From the NCBI RefSeq assembly GCF_022458985.1, contig NC_061771.1, forward strand, positions 11,100,501-11,164,500: DNA of 64,000 nucleotides, given 5' to 3'. Origin of the DNA: Mugil cephalus. Its lineage: Eukaryota; Chordata; Actinopteri; Mugiliformes; Mugilidae. The translations under genes were made by a program, and so were the position numbers. Positions within the stretch are counted from its first letter, which is position 1, and each line of letters begins with the position of its first letter. Below the pieces are notes generated by a model, which ran no database searches, had not been told where the DNA came from, and saw only the letters and a list, made by a program, of their open reading frames with translations. Shown in pieces: positions 28,063 to 39,900 of the stretch.

Positions 28063-31000
28063 CTATCTCCTCTTGGTGCCACCAAAACCTGACAACCAGA
28101 CAAACAGACGTTAGTCAGTGAACTGCACCTACAGTTTATTTAACAACGATTTTTCACAAACACACACAATTTGTATTAAAGAGAACAATTGCAGGACTTC
28201 TCTTGTAATTACGACTGTGATTTGGTATCTCTAAATCACAATGTCCTGACCTTCACTGGCTGTGATTCTCACACCATTTGGTCCTAACTGGTCCCACTAC
28301 ATTGTACATCATCTACCTTCTTTCATTTATTGTGATAAGACAATAAACTGTCATTAAATCATCCCCACTGTGTGTCTTCCAAATATACCTACATTCATAT
28401 GTTTATATTGACTCCAGAGACCACAAAGTGATTTTTTGTTCAACTAACTATGCACATAGAAATTTTGAACATTAAAGTACTTTCAGCCACATGAAACCTT
28501 ATGAAACCTTGAAACAACCCTCATATAACAACACACTTATCGGAGCCCAAAATAATAATACGGTGCTCGTGAGGAGATATTTCTGTTTCAATATGGTGTC
28601 ACTGGACAACTGTTACATCACCCAAGTCTAACAATTGCATCATGTCTCATAATAACGCTGTTAGCAGTCCTGCTACCTGAAGCAGTTCGGGTCCCAGAGG
28701 AGGAGGAGGAGGACGGGGAGGACGGGGAGGAGTAGTCCCTATGAGGTCTGCTGTCATAGAACCCAGGGTAGTTGTTGGGCTGGTTTCTGAAAAATAAAAC
28801 ACAAGTGGAAATAAATAAGAAATGCTGCGATGTAAAAGTAAAAGTCTGAATTCTCTCATTTTCACTCTCCTCACTCCGTCCTCTCCTTCCTTTACTAACC
28901 TCTGACGACCAAAAAGATACCCCAGCACCCCTCCTGTTCCCATGCCGGTCCAGAAGCCGCCACCTGTGCCACCGGTGTTGGGAGCGGTCCAGCCTCCAGG
29001 GTGACGCTGTCTGTGGGTATAGTCACTGTGGAAACCATAGTCTTGGTTGGTTCCAGGGTAACCTGTGGAGAGAAACACATTACAGACATTGGAAAGACAT
29101 TTGATATCTTCTCTTGTTCTATAACAAGACAAGCTAGATGTGTCTTGAAGGACACAAAAGGATGTACTCCTTTGGGAACAACTATATTATAGTTACGTAT
29201 CTACCCACTTGTACATAATATGACCTAAACTGTATCAGCGTGCATAACCTACCTGTGTAGTCAGGCTTGAATCCTGGAGGTGGTGGTTCTGAATAGGGAT
29301 TCCCAGCTGCTCCACCATCTTGCGCCGTCTGGAATGTGTTCCCACTGAGGAACATCTTGTAAATAACATAGGCTACGACTAGAAGTAAACCAACAATTAG
29401 CAGGCTTCCTGAGTCATCGGTGCTTGAGGGGTACGAGCTCTGGCGATGACTCTGTTGCCCACTTCCAGAGAAACTCCCGAAGACACTGGAGGCAAATTTC
29501 CCAAAACCTGAGGCCAAAGAGCGACATTTTCAGCCAGGCGGTTCTCGCGAGAAGAGAAACAAAGGTAACATCTATCGTCAGTCCTCATTATCGCCTTCAT
29601 CTTCATCATCCTACCTCCAAATCCTCCACTTTGAGAGCCCCAGCTGCCTTGGCCCCTCCTCTGGCCCTCTTCAGTCAGATCCAGTGTGTATTCCAGTCCA
29701 CAGGAGCCCTTCAGTACGTGGGAATCATCAGGGTGGGTGTAGCCCTCGCAGCTCACCTCAATGCGACCAAATCGGTACTTGTTGTCCATATCGGTCTTGC
29801 ACTCCCACTGAGGAGAATTATAACACATAACTTCAGATGTTCCACGTATGTCACACTACTATATTAATAAAACTGAACTACACTCCTTACCTGTATATCA
29901 ATCCCATCCCAGCCTCTGTTCAGACACTGGACCACCTCTGGGACAAAGGCCTGGCAGCCCGCTGTTCCTCCAACACACTTCAGCTGAGGAACTGGGCTGG
30001 AGCGCCTCGCTGTGGTGTAGCGATTCCTATACAGTGTTAACGCCTGGATGTCCTGCAACAGTACACCGCCTGCAGCGTGAAGAAGAAGAAAGTGAGTCGG
30101 TTATAGTGATATGATGAATAAACTTACAGACAGTATGAGAGCCTGTTCTGCACACTTGTCAGCAAAACGCTTTTACCTTTTTTTTGTTTTATTTTTTACA
30201 AAACACACTTTTTTTTAAATAATATATATATTTGGATGTTTTACAGACATATCTGAGCTTGGATGACTTCCATCAATGAGTACACAAACTACTCAGCTGA
30301 TCTCTCATGCTGTCTCCTCGTTAGTATAGTGGACAGTATCTCCGCCTGTCACGCGGAAGACCGGGGTTCGATTCCCCGACGGGGAGGAACTTACATTTTC
30401 TCCATTGTGGAATAAAGGTTTTCTATTTAGCTCTATTATAAAAGAAAGGAAAAAGTACTGTACTGACATTTGTTCATTAGTAATAACAGCCTTTAAAAAT
30501 ATTTTTTCCTTGCTATAGCTGTAGCTAACTATATTATATTTAGGTTGTCTGTCTATCCCAACCCCATGTACATGGCATCTCTGGAATAACAGAGATCTGT
30601 TACACTGATCAGGCATATCTTTATGACCACTGACATGTGAACTGAATAGTGCTGACTATCTTGTAATAAAACTTTCTGCTCCTTCGCATGGTGCATTCAC
30701 CGACATTAGGAACATAAAACCCCACTCCCACGCAGCAGAACTGAACATAACCACATGAGCTTATCAAACTAGTCCATTAAAGAGCTAATTACTGACAAAG
30801 TAGTTAACTTTGGTTTGTTCTTTCAACAGAAATTAATCCTACTGGTCTATTTATAGCAACCTAATACCAAATCAAGTGTTTTCTCTCAAGGCCGACCTCG
30901 TAATAAGATCATAATATTTCAGACAGGAGTGATTATATACAAATGATGGCAGAAAGGAGGAAACATGTGCTACTGGTATTTAGTTTGTTTGATGTGCCTT

Positions 31001-31922
31001 TTTTTTTTAAACTATGTTCTTGAAAGCAATGATACAAATGAAATTGACTTCTCTGCTTCAGCCTCTCCAAAACCGGCCCACCAGAGGGTCTGATCTGGCC
31101 CGCAGCACAATTTTGCAAAGTGCAAAAATTACAATAGAAGAATGCAACTTGTGAATGAAACAGCTATCCCTAATTTGCCCACTGTTTAGTCCGCTGTCAG
31201 AGAAGTGGACAGGACATGACACTGAGACCCAGGATGTAACAGCAGACATGACCAAATAACACTTATTTTATTTACTTTTTCAAAGCTTTAAGTCAGCTTT
31301 ACTGACAATTTGTTCACATGTACCAGACATACAAAAGGTATCGAAAAAAAAGTTTCTTCTATCTCACGGTGAAGAGGTAAAGTGCACAGGCACAACAGAT
31401 AAAGACAGACATTTTCTAACACTAAAGTAAACAATAACATAAAAAAGCAATGGAATAAAATAAAATAAAATAAAGAGTTCCTAGCGTAAATGTAGACACA
31501 AGCAGCAGCAAGTTTTTTGTGTGTAAGGTAGATGTTGTTTTGATAAGACAAGTATTTTTTTTTTGAAAGGATAGATTCTTAAATGTAAACATTCTCGTAG
31601 TTTCCTTGTTCTTCTGTGTTACTAGTCCAAATCAAACTGGGCTGAGTGTGGGCCCCCGAACTAAAATGAGTTTGACGCCCCTGTTCTACAGTTGTAACTA
31701 CACACAAACGCTGCGGTAGGAAGTCATGGTGTTTTGACGGATGTCTGATAGATAGACAGACAGAGTAGAGCTAGTTTGTTGCCGCTGTCCACACCTTGTA
31801 TGTAGTGAACGAGCATGAAGCAATCGAAAGCAACACCTACCGTCATTCCAACTCTCGACGTGTCCCACCAACAAAACCTGCAACACAACTGTGACACACA
31901 GTTTCATGTCGTTTCCTCGCAT
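28063..31922 (-). CDS. saraf: Store-operated calcium entry-associated regulatory factor (SARAF/TMEM66)
   Basis: ER membrane protein that binds STIM1 and promotes slow calcium-dependent inactivation of store-operated entry. Exons, in transcript order: 31922-31841, 30069-29891, 29807-29615, 29507-29253, 29062-28900, 28786-28677, 28088-28063; all AG/GT, phases fit, 335 residues (human about 339). Signal peptide MRGNDMKLCVTVVLQVLLVG, with the mature end near WNDGG; the ATG at 31907 is an alternative start. Luminal cysteine-rich domain contains PQLKCVGGTAGC, GWDGIDIQ-WECKTD and VLKGSCGLEY. One membrane helix, LLIVGLLLVVAYVIYKMFL, then a cytosolic Gly/Pro/Ser-rich tail with PPPPGFK, GFWTGMGTGGVLGYLFG and a final GFGGTKRR. 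The serine run near the C-terminus is longer than I expect for the human tail. Intron 1 (1.8 kb) holds a tRNA and a hAT-like element. Confidence 0.96.
30315..30386 (+). tRNA. tRNA-Asp (anticodon GTC)
   Basis: A 72-nt cloverleaf without intron. Acceptor stem TCCTCGT pairs with ACGGGGA, followed by discriminator G. The anticodon loop is CTGTCAC, with GTC at its centre. The B box is GGTTCGATTCC. Against the common vertebrate sequence the anticodon stem has TCCGC/GCGGA instead of CCCGC/GCGGG, a compensated pair change, so folding is kept. The first TTTT lies about 9 nt downstream and can stop Pol III. It lies inside saraf intron 1 on the opposite strand. Confidence 0.95.
31050..31690 (+). mobile_element. 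hAT-like non-autonomous element in saraf intron 1
   Basis: The left part has ACCGGCCCACCAGAGGGTCT and CTGGCCCGCAGCAC; the right end reads ACTAAAATGAGTTTGACGCC then CCTG, the reverse complement of the CAGGGGCGTCAAACTCA end of this family. The middle matches the partial copy at 22340-22560. The left terminal repeat is eroded. No transposase frame is present. Confidence 0.55.
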
Positions 31923-32126
31923 CCCCGTGGTCCAGAAGTCAGTGTTAGAAGTTATCCTTAGGGTTGAAGCGTCTCGCTCAGCGTTGTGTTGTATCTGACA
32001 AGTAGTGTGAAACCATGGCGCGTTTAAAGACGGGGGAGGGGAAACAAACCTAAACACAAGAGCGAATATCCGCCTCTGTGTTACATCATGGGTTTTTACT
32101 TTCGCCGACCAATGGGAAACATGCAC

Positions 32127-33218
32127 GACTGTAGCGGGTCAGGTGCTCACAGTGTGTGCGCAGTGTAGTCTCGTTATATGAACCTGTAAATCATTAAAAC
32201 TGTGATCGCAATCACAAAACGAACGGAATAATACACATGAACATTCAAACTGTATAATGAGTCAGTGACGTGCGGTGAGGTGGTGATGCACTTTACAAAT
32301 ATGTATTAAATTCACCATTCAACTGGCTGCTTCTGTACTTACTGGCTCTAATTCATAATTCATATCAGCATAAGCTATTATACATATAAGGTTCATATTA
32401 AACCAAATCTAGCCTGTAGCACATTAGAAAAATAAAACGTATTTCAGATAAGAAAAAAGGAATGAGACGATAGGAAAGCAAAACACTTGAATTTTAAACC
32501 AAATCTTGACCTTACTCATAATATTCAGTTCTCAAAGCTTCATTACCTACTCCGATGATTTGACACATTTTTTTAAAATATTTTTTTATTATTATTATTA
32601 ATTCCTGTTTTGAGTGAAAGTTCGTTTTGTCAGTCATATTATCGTCTATGCATTAGCTTAATAACACAATAGTCATATTGGAACGTTTTCGAAAACAAGA
32701 TAATACATATAAACTTTTTTACGAGTACATTAGTATTTTTATTGGTATTGTAACAGTAAGTGAAAAACTAACTAATTAACTAGCAATAGCAATTATGCTA
32801 TCAGGCTGACACACAGGCACGCGCCAATTGCACGAGCCCAGCCATTTGTGAGCTGCATCACATTGCGTGTTCAAACAGGGATTTGACTATTAAAATGGTC
32901 GAAACGACTGGAATCATACAGAAATCACATCCATAGCACAGAACAATTGACTAATATAATATTTTACTTCATTTTATCATTATTACCTTACATGGGATTG
33001 CCTCCCGTGACCACATGGCCCTAGTATATGGGCTATGTTAAACTTGCTTTATTGACAAGGTATCAGGCCTTCAATATTTTTACTTTCATATTTTATTAAA
33101 TCCCCACACACAGATGTACTTATCTCAACTTTTATTACAAATCCAAATTTACAAAGAAACACCAGTGTCCAGTCTGTGAGTCTGTACCGTGTACAGTATG
33201 CGTTGAAATAAACCGAAG
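32127..33218. other. Intergenic region between saraf and spcs3 (head of one, tail of the other)
   Basis: AT-rich. TTTATT at 33092-33097 and 33047-33052 read as AATAAA on the minus strand and are candidate poly(A) signals for spcs3. DNA just right of 31922 is the saraf 5' UTR/promoter; I see no TATA box there. A TTA run lies at about 32585-32602. Confidence 0.4.
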
Positions 33219-36200
33219 CTAATAGCTTTTAGCAGTCTCATATGTATCCGGGAATGGGAGGCTGATGTGTCCGTTTCCGGCTACAAGGGGCAGGATACCA
33301 GCATTGGGAACGACATTCCAGGACAGAGTCAGGGTGATGTTCTTATTGGCTCTGGAGACAAGACAGTCAGTCAGGAGTCAGTATTCACATCATAACACAT
33401 GAAAGTTCACAAAAATTTGCTCCACAGATTCCAGATGTATTTATGAGAGCCACCTGAGAGCCACACTTCTTTCAAATGTCAATAAGATTATAAAGAGCTA
33501 CATTGTGTCAAATGTATGATCTTGTAAATAATTTGGACAGTAATTGGAAATCAGCCAAATTTCTGGGATGTACATCTGTGCCTTGCAATATAAACTCCCA
33601 AGCCCCCTCTTTTTTTAGTAGGTTTTTGAATCCAAACTTTTAAAACATCTACATAATATTACAGGATTAATCATTATACAACTACAATATAATCCGCATT
33701 TGGAAATGAAACATCTCCAGGGAATAAATGTAAGACCGTGTTACGTCCTCTGGAGTGACGAAGGCCCAACATTTTTGAATCTAACCTGAGTCCGTTCCCG
33801 TCGTCGAAGAAGAAGTATTTGGACTTCATGTCTCTGAGGTTCAGTTTGGTGTTTTCGCCTCGAAGAACAATCTTATCCCACAGCACCACCTGGTTCAGAG
33901 ACTTACACACACAAATACACACAAGCATTATTTTCACCTACAGGTCATTAGTCACTGAAAATTTATACTGATGAACAGAGAAACTGTAATTTTAGAGATA
34001 TAGACAAATATGGACAGAAATACTAAAAATATAATAACATTTGTTACAATGTGTATTTGTCAGAATAATTTATGCTAAAATATATTACATATTGTATTAG
34101 TTTATTTAACATGTATTCAGGTACCACATCAATAGACATACCTGTATAATCTAGTACAATAGAAGGGTTGTTTCATGAGACAATTAAAAAAGAGAATGAT
34201 CTAAATCTGCTTTATTGTACTTTCAATGATTATTTAAGGTTATTAATTAGTCTGTTGCGGTGTTGTAATGGACTGCAACAAACCCAGAGGTGTTTCTAAT
34301 GTTCCCATCACCAAATTTGCAAATGAAATTACAAATATCCAAATAAAAAGCTCAAAGCAATGGCAACTGACCTGGCAGAGTTTCTGGAAGATGTTTCTTA
34401 ATTCATCCAAATAGTTGCAAACGTCTCCAAGAAACTCTTCAAGTCCAGTCGCCATTGGTTTAAGCGTTAATGTTCTTTGATATACCTTGACCTGGATGAC
34501 TTACGCTACTGATACCAGTTTCTAACAGATCTGCATTTCCTTCCGTTATCTGAGGAATATGCTCCATAGGCTGCGGCTGGTACTCAGACTGTCCTGTCAT
34601 GCTCACACGTGCTCTTGTTAATAAAAGGTTCAATGTACGAGCTAAACCGTGACTTACGTTGCTCTTTGTTGCATACTCAGCAGACAGATAGAGGAACAGC
34701 TGTTTCACGTTCCAGTCAAAAATTGGCTGCAAATGTGGGACGAGTTAAAGTATAACAAGAGAAAAGGCAAAACAGCAATAAGGAAAGAACATCTGTCACA
34801 TCACAACATTTCACATTCAATTACATTCTCCTCTTTTTTTTCTCCATTTTTTTCTTCACTGATTAACAAGAACCTTTGCTTAGAGCATCTGAAACTTCTC
34901 CTGACTTGGATTGAAACATTTGACGATATATTTTATGTGTCGAGGTGTTTTGAGGTTTTATGTCTCAATGTGTCGGGGTTATGTTGTGATGTGCATTTAA
35001 TTACACGCCTTGTGAAGTGAACTGAATCTCACATTGTCTTGTCTTTTAGAACAAGGGTAAACCTGAACCTAAAACATTTTCATCGTCATGTTACAGCCAC
35101 TGTACACCACGGCTGTGCTGTGCACGTGTAAATGTAAAGGATATCAGCTGCAACATCAAAAGTGATGAAACCCAGATCACTGCGTTCTCTCGGTCCTGTG
35201 AAGTCATCGACATTCTTCCTAATAAAAAAAGATCAGAGACAAGTCAGATAAAGAAAGAAATACACACAGAATACACAGAGCGAGTAAAAACATCCTGTAC
35301 AGCCGTGGCCAAAGTCTCCTGCCTCAGTTTTTATGATGGACATTTTCCTGTACCGTACTGTACAATCACAATTAATTACAAAGCCCCTCTTTGCCATGAA
35401 AATGAACTTGATCCACCCCCTGAAAAATAAAAACATTTCCACTGCAAACATTTCAGCCCTGCCACAAAAGAACCAGCTGACGTCATGTCATTGAGTTTCT
35501 CCTGAACACAGGTGAGAGTGTTGATGAGGACAATGCTGGACATCATTGAAAGGGACAGGACAGCACTGTTGAGGACTGCTGGGGTAAAATCGTTTCTCTT
35601 ATGAATTCCCTTTCCAATTATTGCATCCAGAAAAAAATATATATATATTGAAACATCTAAAGTTTGGGTCCACTCCCCAGACATTAATCCCTTAAAGAAC
35701 TCGTGGCCAATCCTCAAGGTACTCAGACTGTCCTGGCATGCTCACTTGTCATCCTCTTAATAAAAGGTCCCTGTACATGCTAAACCGTGACTTACATTGC
35801 TCTTTGTTACACACTCATACACAAAACTAGTGGTCAATCATCAGGCGAATGGAAAAACAAAACCCCACAGACTCTGACGGACTCCCAGTACTGATTATGC
35901 AAACTGGGCTGCCATCAGTCAGGATGTGGCCTAGAAGTCGACTGACAGCTTGCGAGGGCAAATCGCAGAGGTCTTGAAAATACTTTTGCATAAACCAAAC
36001 TGTCAATAAAACCTTTGACTCGTATGAGACGGTTGTAATTATAGGTCAGTCTATCGTAGCAGCATCTGACAAAGAAGCAGCAAACCTTGTCAGAAACAAT
36101 ACTTGTGTCATATTACAAAGCTTTTGGCCACAGTTGTAGGCTGGTGGTACAGAGCTGATGGAGAAATCAGAACATGAAAACACATCCAGAACGGCTGAAG

Positions 36201-36917
36201 GACATGGGATGTCCTCCTCCTATTAAATAATAATAATAAAAAAAACACCAAGGTTTGTGCCATAAATCAGCACAGCAGTGACAATGTGTTGTCAAAGGAC
36301 GGATTATTGGAACTCACTAGTAACTTGTGAGTCCATGGCTATGTGTCAATAGACCGACCTACATGAGCTGCAATTTTTGATATTTCAAAATCCCCTTTAG
36401 TAGGTCGCGGAAATGTTAACATTTCATTACTTTTACCAACACACGTTCAGTCACAAATGTAAATCAGGTTCTGTATCTGAATCTGTATTTCATGAGTTGT
36501 CCTGTGTTAACTTGCAAGTAATCAATGAATCAATTAAAGGCTGCACAAACCACAGAGGTTCAGCTACAGTAGAAATCAAACTACGTGATTTCCTCAAACC
36601 CCTCCTGAAGGCCTGCAGGCTGGGTACTAGTCGTTGCTTACTACCAGGCTGCATTGTAATGTTAGAGGTGTTACTGCGTATTAAGGTATTAAAGATAATA
36701 CTGGCACAATGCAATATTGACACACCGCTTTATACTAGCAGCTGTTACAGATGATGGTCGACGGTGAAGCTTACAGCATGACTTTGGAGACGTGGATGTT
36801 CACGGGAACTCTTCTGTCTTTGAATGCTGTGGTGATGAAGCAGCCAAATGTAAGGGCCGCCATGACGCTCAGGGAGAAAGCGAACAAAGAGTTGGCTCTC
36901 GACAAAACAGTATTCAT
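33219..36917 (-). CDS. spcs3: Signal peptidase complex subunit 3 (SPC22/23)
   Basis: Single-pass type II ER membrane subunit of the signal peptidase complex, needed for cleavage of signal peptides. Exons in transcript order: 36917-36775, 35218-35145, 34734-34658, 33901-33786, 33351-33219, giving 180 residues, the same length as the human protein. Start [20 protein letters not shown], with the membrane helix [16 protein letters not shown], then the luminal domain with [68 protein letters not shown] and a KSY end. Intron 2 (35144-34735) starts ATATCCTTT and ends AC, a minor-spliceosome intron; no GT-AG alternative restores the [10 protein letters not shown] reading. Other introns are GT-AG. A fragment of exon 3 also lies in intron 1. 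Confidence 0.97.
34735..35144 (-). other. U12-type AT-AC intron of spcs3
   Basis: On the minus strand the intron begins ATATCCTTTACATT at 35144, the U12 AT-AC donor consensus, and ends CCCAC at 34735. A branch-site-like CTTTAAC (34750-34744) places the branch adenosine about 10 nt from the 3' end, as expected for U12 introns. Joining GCAGCTG to ATTTGCAGCC gives A-D-L-Q-P, matching the family. The apparent TTTGCAG acceptor 7 nt inside the exon would lose the reading frame. Confidence 0.92.
35298..36138 (+). mobile_element. Internally deleted Tc1-like transposon in spcs3 intron 1
   Basis: Left end TACAGCCGTGGCCAAAG and right end CTTTTGGCCACAGTTGTA are inverted repeats with TA at both ends, of a Tc1 family I recognise from fish. 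Inside are pieces of its leader (GCCCTGCCACAAAAG, CCAGCTGACGTCATGTCA) and of the transposase 3' end (CCCCAGACATTAATCCC, GGGCTGCCATCAGTCAGGAT). Most of the transposase is missing and it cannot be active. About 106 bp of foreign DNA (35719-35824) sits within it. Confidence 0.8.
35719..35816 (-). pseudogene. Duplicated fragment of spcs3 exon 3 and intron 3
   Basis: This stretch aligns with 34580-34677 along its whole length (both start TACTCAGACTGTCCTG and share GCTAAACCGTGACTTAC and TTGCTCTTTGTT). On the minus strand it carries the last 20 nt or so of exon 3 with its GTAAGT donor, plus about 78 nt of intron. It lacks an acceptor, so it should not be spliced as an exon. It is flanked by diverged copies of a ~20-bp Tc1 sequence (35698-35718 and 35825-35845). 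Confidence 0.8.
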
Positions 36918-37485
36918 CTTCAGATGGTAGCGCAAGCTCCTGAAAAGATGAGAATAGCAGCAGTAGCACCAATAACAGATGTATCGTACAGACAGTATGC
37001 GGATGCTAAACGCAAAACGGAAATGTGAAGTTTGGCAGAAAACAAACACCTACTTCCCTTTCACGCTTTTCAAAATAAACCAAACTTAATGCAACTTCTG
37101 GAATTATTGAGGATGAAAAGAAGGACTTTTTTAGAAATATGTTCTGCTTAAATGTACAGTGGACCACCCCTTATCTATGAAAAACAACTACATTTTGAAT
37201 TACATTTTAAAATGTTATGGAGGCCACAAACATGAAGTACACTACCTCTATTTAAGCAAAGAGACCATCGGGCTGCCTTACTTATTGTCAATATTTTGAC
37301 AAAACTGTATCCATCCACTTGTTCTTTTTGTGCTTTCACAACTTCGCCGGAGAAAGGATAAAACCTTTTCTTATTTACTTCCGTTTTCCATATTTTCCAT
37401 ATACTGATGTAATTTCGCAAACTTGACGCATCAACCGGAACAGGAACTTAATTCAAACTCGAGCGATGACCACGCGGAAGTAGAC
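36918..37485 (-). promoter_or_regulatory. Putative spcs3 promoter region with ETS-like motifs
   Basis: Three GGAA-core motifs of ETS type occur within about 105 bp: ACTTCCG (37377-37383), ACCGGAA (37434-37440) and GCGGAAGT (37474-37481). No TATA box is evident. Clustered ETS sites are typical of TATA-less housekeeping promoters, which suits spcs3. The transcription start is unknown. Confidence 0.4.
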
Positions 37486-38664
37486 ATTTTTTTTCACCGT
37501 AACTTTATTCAAAAACGTTCAAAACACAAACATTTAATGTCTCTGTCAAACATCCAGCTGTTACAAGAAACGTGGTGGTAGTTGACGCCTTCATTAAAGT
37601 AGGCTACATAAGATAAGATAAGAGGTTTTACTGTCATTGCAGCATTGTAATAACAATAGCGTACATGAACTGTGTCACAGAATAATTAACAGTAGTACAT
37701 TAGTACATCTGAGGTCTGCTCCCATTCTGCTTTTGGAAACTCTGAGAACCACACTTGAACTTAAGCAATACACAGCAGCTGTGGAGGCCAAAGCTGTGGA
37801 AGAATTGTAACATTGCACATGATGATTTGATCATTTACATACAAAAAAAAAAAAGAAAAAAAAACTTTTATAAGGTTTTGTCTGAAGTCAGAAGAAGAAA
37901 ATTAAAGGTCCAGGCATTTATTAGACATATTTGGAGTTAAACAAGCTAAATATTATGGACCAACTTGAATTCACCGGATAAATAAGACATTTCATCAGAC
38001 TATATAGTTTCAAAATGAAAATGAAAGTCTATTTTGTCAAGATCCACTAGGGCAGATGAGACAACACGATTACCATAACAGGGCCCATCTCCAGGCCAGA
38101 GATCTGCATCTGTAACCAGATGGGAGCAGTTTTTACAATAAATAAATCAAATGTACAGACATTATGGGTGTTGTAGTCTATTTCAGTCCAATCCCAGTGC
38201 CGATCTGTTGGATTAAGTGCGATTTCCCGCTTTGGGACACAAATAGCGGTACACCGCAGGCCAAACATAGCTGCACCACATACACAGGGTCAGCTATACG
38301 TGTGCTAAGGCGCATAAGTGTACAAAAATATCGCCCACGGGACACGTGACACCGCATGTGAGTTGCCAGCTGTCTTGGGCACATCCAAGCACCTCAGCCA
38401 ATCAAAATCCTCCCTTGCCATGTCTCCTCCCGTTCTCCCGGTTAGAGCTCCCATTCTGCAGTCAGCTGCTGATGTTTACACGGGAGCTGCCTCAAGTTGA
38501 GCCACGCTAGAGGTGCCAGCCGGAGGTGTCCATGAAGAGAAGCGCAGAGCCAGGCGCGCTACTCAAGCACGGCCCGGACAGGAAGAGGGCCTGCTGGGGG
38601 ATTCTCATCAGTCAAGGTCGGTACTCTCACACACGCCCGTATTTTTAAATATATACTATGTATT

Positions 38665-39032
38665 AGGGCTGTCAACGCATAATCCGATTTTTTTTAACTA
38701 TGGCCGAACGTAGTTTGTGAAATCAGGAAGTGGCGAAAGCATCATAAGGCTGTGGGAAAACAGAATCTGGAGTGTTGTCGTAGTAAATCGATTGGCCTGC
38801 AGAGGGCAGTAATGTACCATATTCAGCACAGTATGTGTCATTGGTTTGCGCTATATAATATTATATATTTGCATAAAGCACATGTGTACACTTCCATGTT
38901 GGTTGTTAAAACTTAAAACATATCCCTCAAAGGAAATTTTAAAACATACTTTAAAAATGTGCAATTAATTTGTGGTAATCACGCGTTAACATGCGTTAAC
39001 TATGGAAGTCGTGCAATTAATCACGATTTTCC
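38665..39032 (+). repeat. Dispersed DNA-transposon-like repeat
   Basis: The head TAGGGCTGTCAACG and the tail with GCGTTAACATGCGTTAACTA and CAATTAATCACGATT match a repeat family common in fish genomes, recognised from memory. The ends are eroded and no coding sequence is present. Confidence 0.4.
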
Positions 39033-39254
39033 TATTTCTTTGTACCGTATGTACCTGTGGAGGCCCTCCCATTAAACTGGCAGTAGGTGGTGTTCAGGCA
39101 AAGGCCAAGTCAGACACAAATACGTTCTGGGGTGGAGTTGGTTCTGTTGGATATTGCAACGCAATCAGAAAACACAGTCATTTAGATAAAGTAATTACTG
39201 ATATGTTGGCCACTGTATTAACTTGGAGTGACTAACCAACAATCTACACAATAA

Positions 39255-39900
39255 CAATATCTGATATGCAGCACCAGGTGCCATGTCCTCGCCAAGTTCT
39301 CGCCATAACACCGTAGCTTCCAAATCAACTCAGTTTTATTTGATTTATATGGTGTGAATAACAATACAAATTCTCTCAAGATGCTTAAGTCCCCCAGCAG
39401 TTTAGGCCTATAGTAGCTAAGTGATGGTTCAATCAACCTGAGCCAGCCTTAACTATAATCTATATCAAAAAGAAGCATAATCTTAAAAGTAGAGAGGGCG
39501 TTCCCCTCCTGAGCCCAAACTGGGAGCTGGTTCCACAAAACAGGGCCTGATAACCGAAGGCTCTACCTCTCTTTCTATTTTTTGAAACTCTAGGAACCAC
39601 AAGTAAGCCTGAATTTTGAGATCAAAGTGATCTACTGGGCTGATGTGGTACTATGAGGTCTTAAGATAGGATGAAGCTGGGCCTTTAAGGGCCTTTATGC
39701 AAGGAGCCAATTCTCCCACTGCAGCATTTTCAATCGACTGGAGTCTTTTTAAAGAGATATTTGGACAATGCTGGTTCTGTACTATGATGAACTCTAAAAC
39801 TTGATGCTTCAAAAATGCTTCAAGCAAACCAGTCCAGTTTAAGGAGTCACACACTGCACTTGCATCTTTGAGAGCTGTCAGAGGGATGCCTTGAATTTTT
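39255..39900. repeat. LINE-type dispersed repeat fragment
   Basis: Segments such as CAAACTGGGAGCTGGTTCCA, CTCTAGGAACCACAAGTAAG and TGCAGCACCAGGTG resemble the non-coding 3' part of teleost LINE copies. No reverse transcriptase motif is readable. Confidence 0.4.

Noticed and set aside
29424-29867. A 147-codon plus-strand open frame
   Set aside because: Antisense shadow of saraf exons 3 and 4, without homology.
31698-32126. A 142-codon minus-strand open frame covering saraf exon 1
   Set aside because: Only 31922-31841 matches the family (signal peptide then WNDG, splice donor GTAGGT). The rest is 5' UTR and intron read through.
34658-34727. GT-AG reading of spcs3 exon 3 starting after TTTGCAG at 34728
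   Set aside because: It leaves no donor that gives the conserved residues between FDVAAD and PIFDWN; the AT-AC reading fits exactly.
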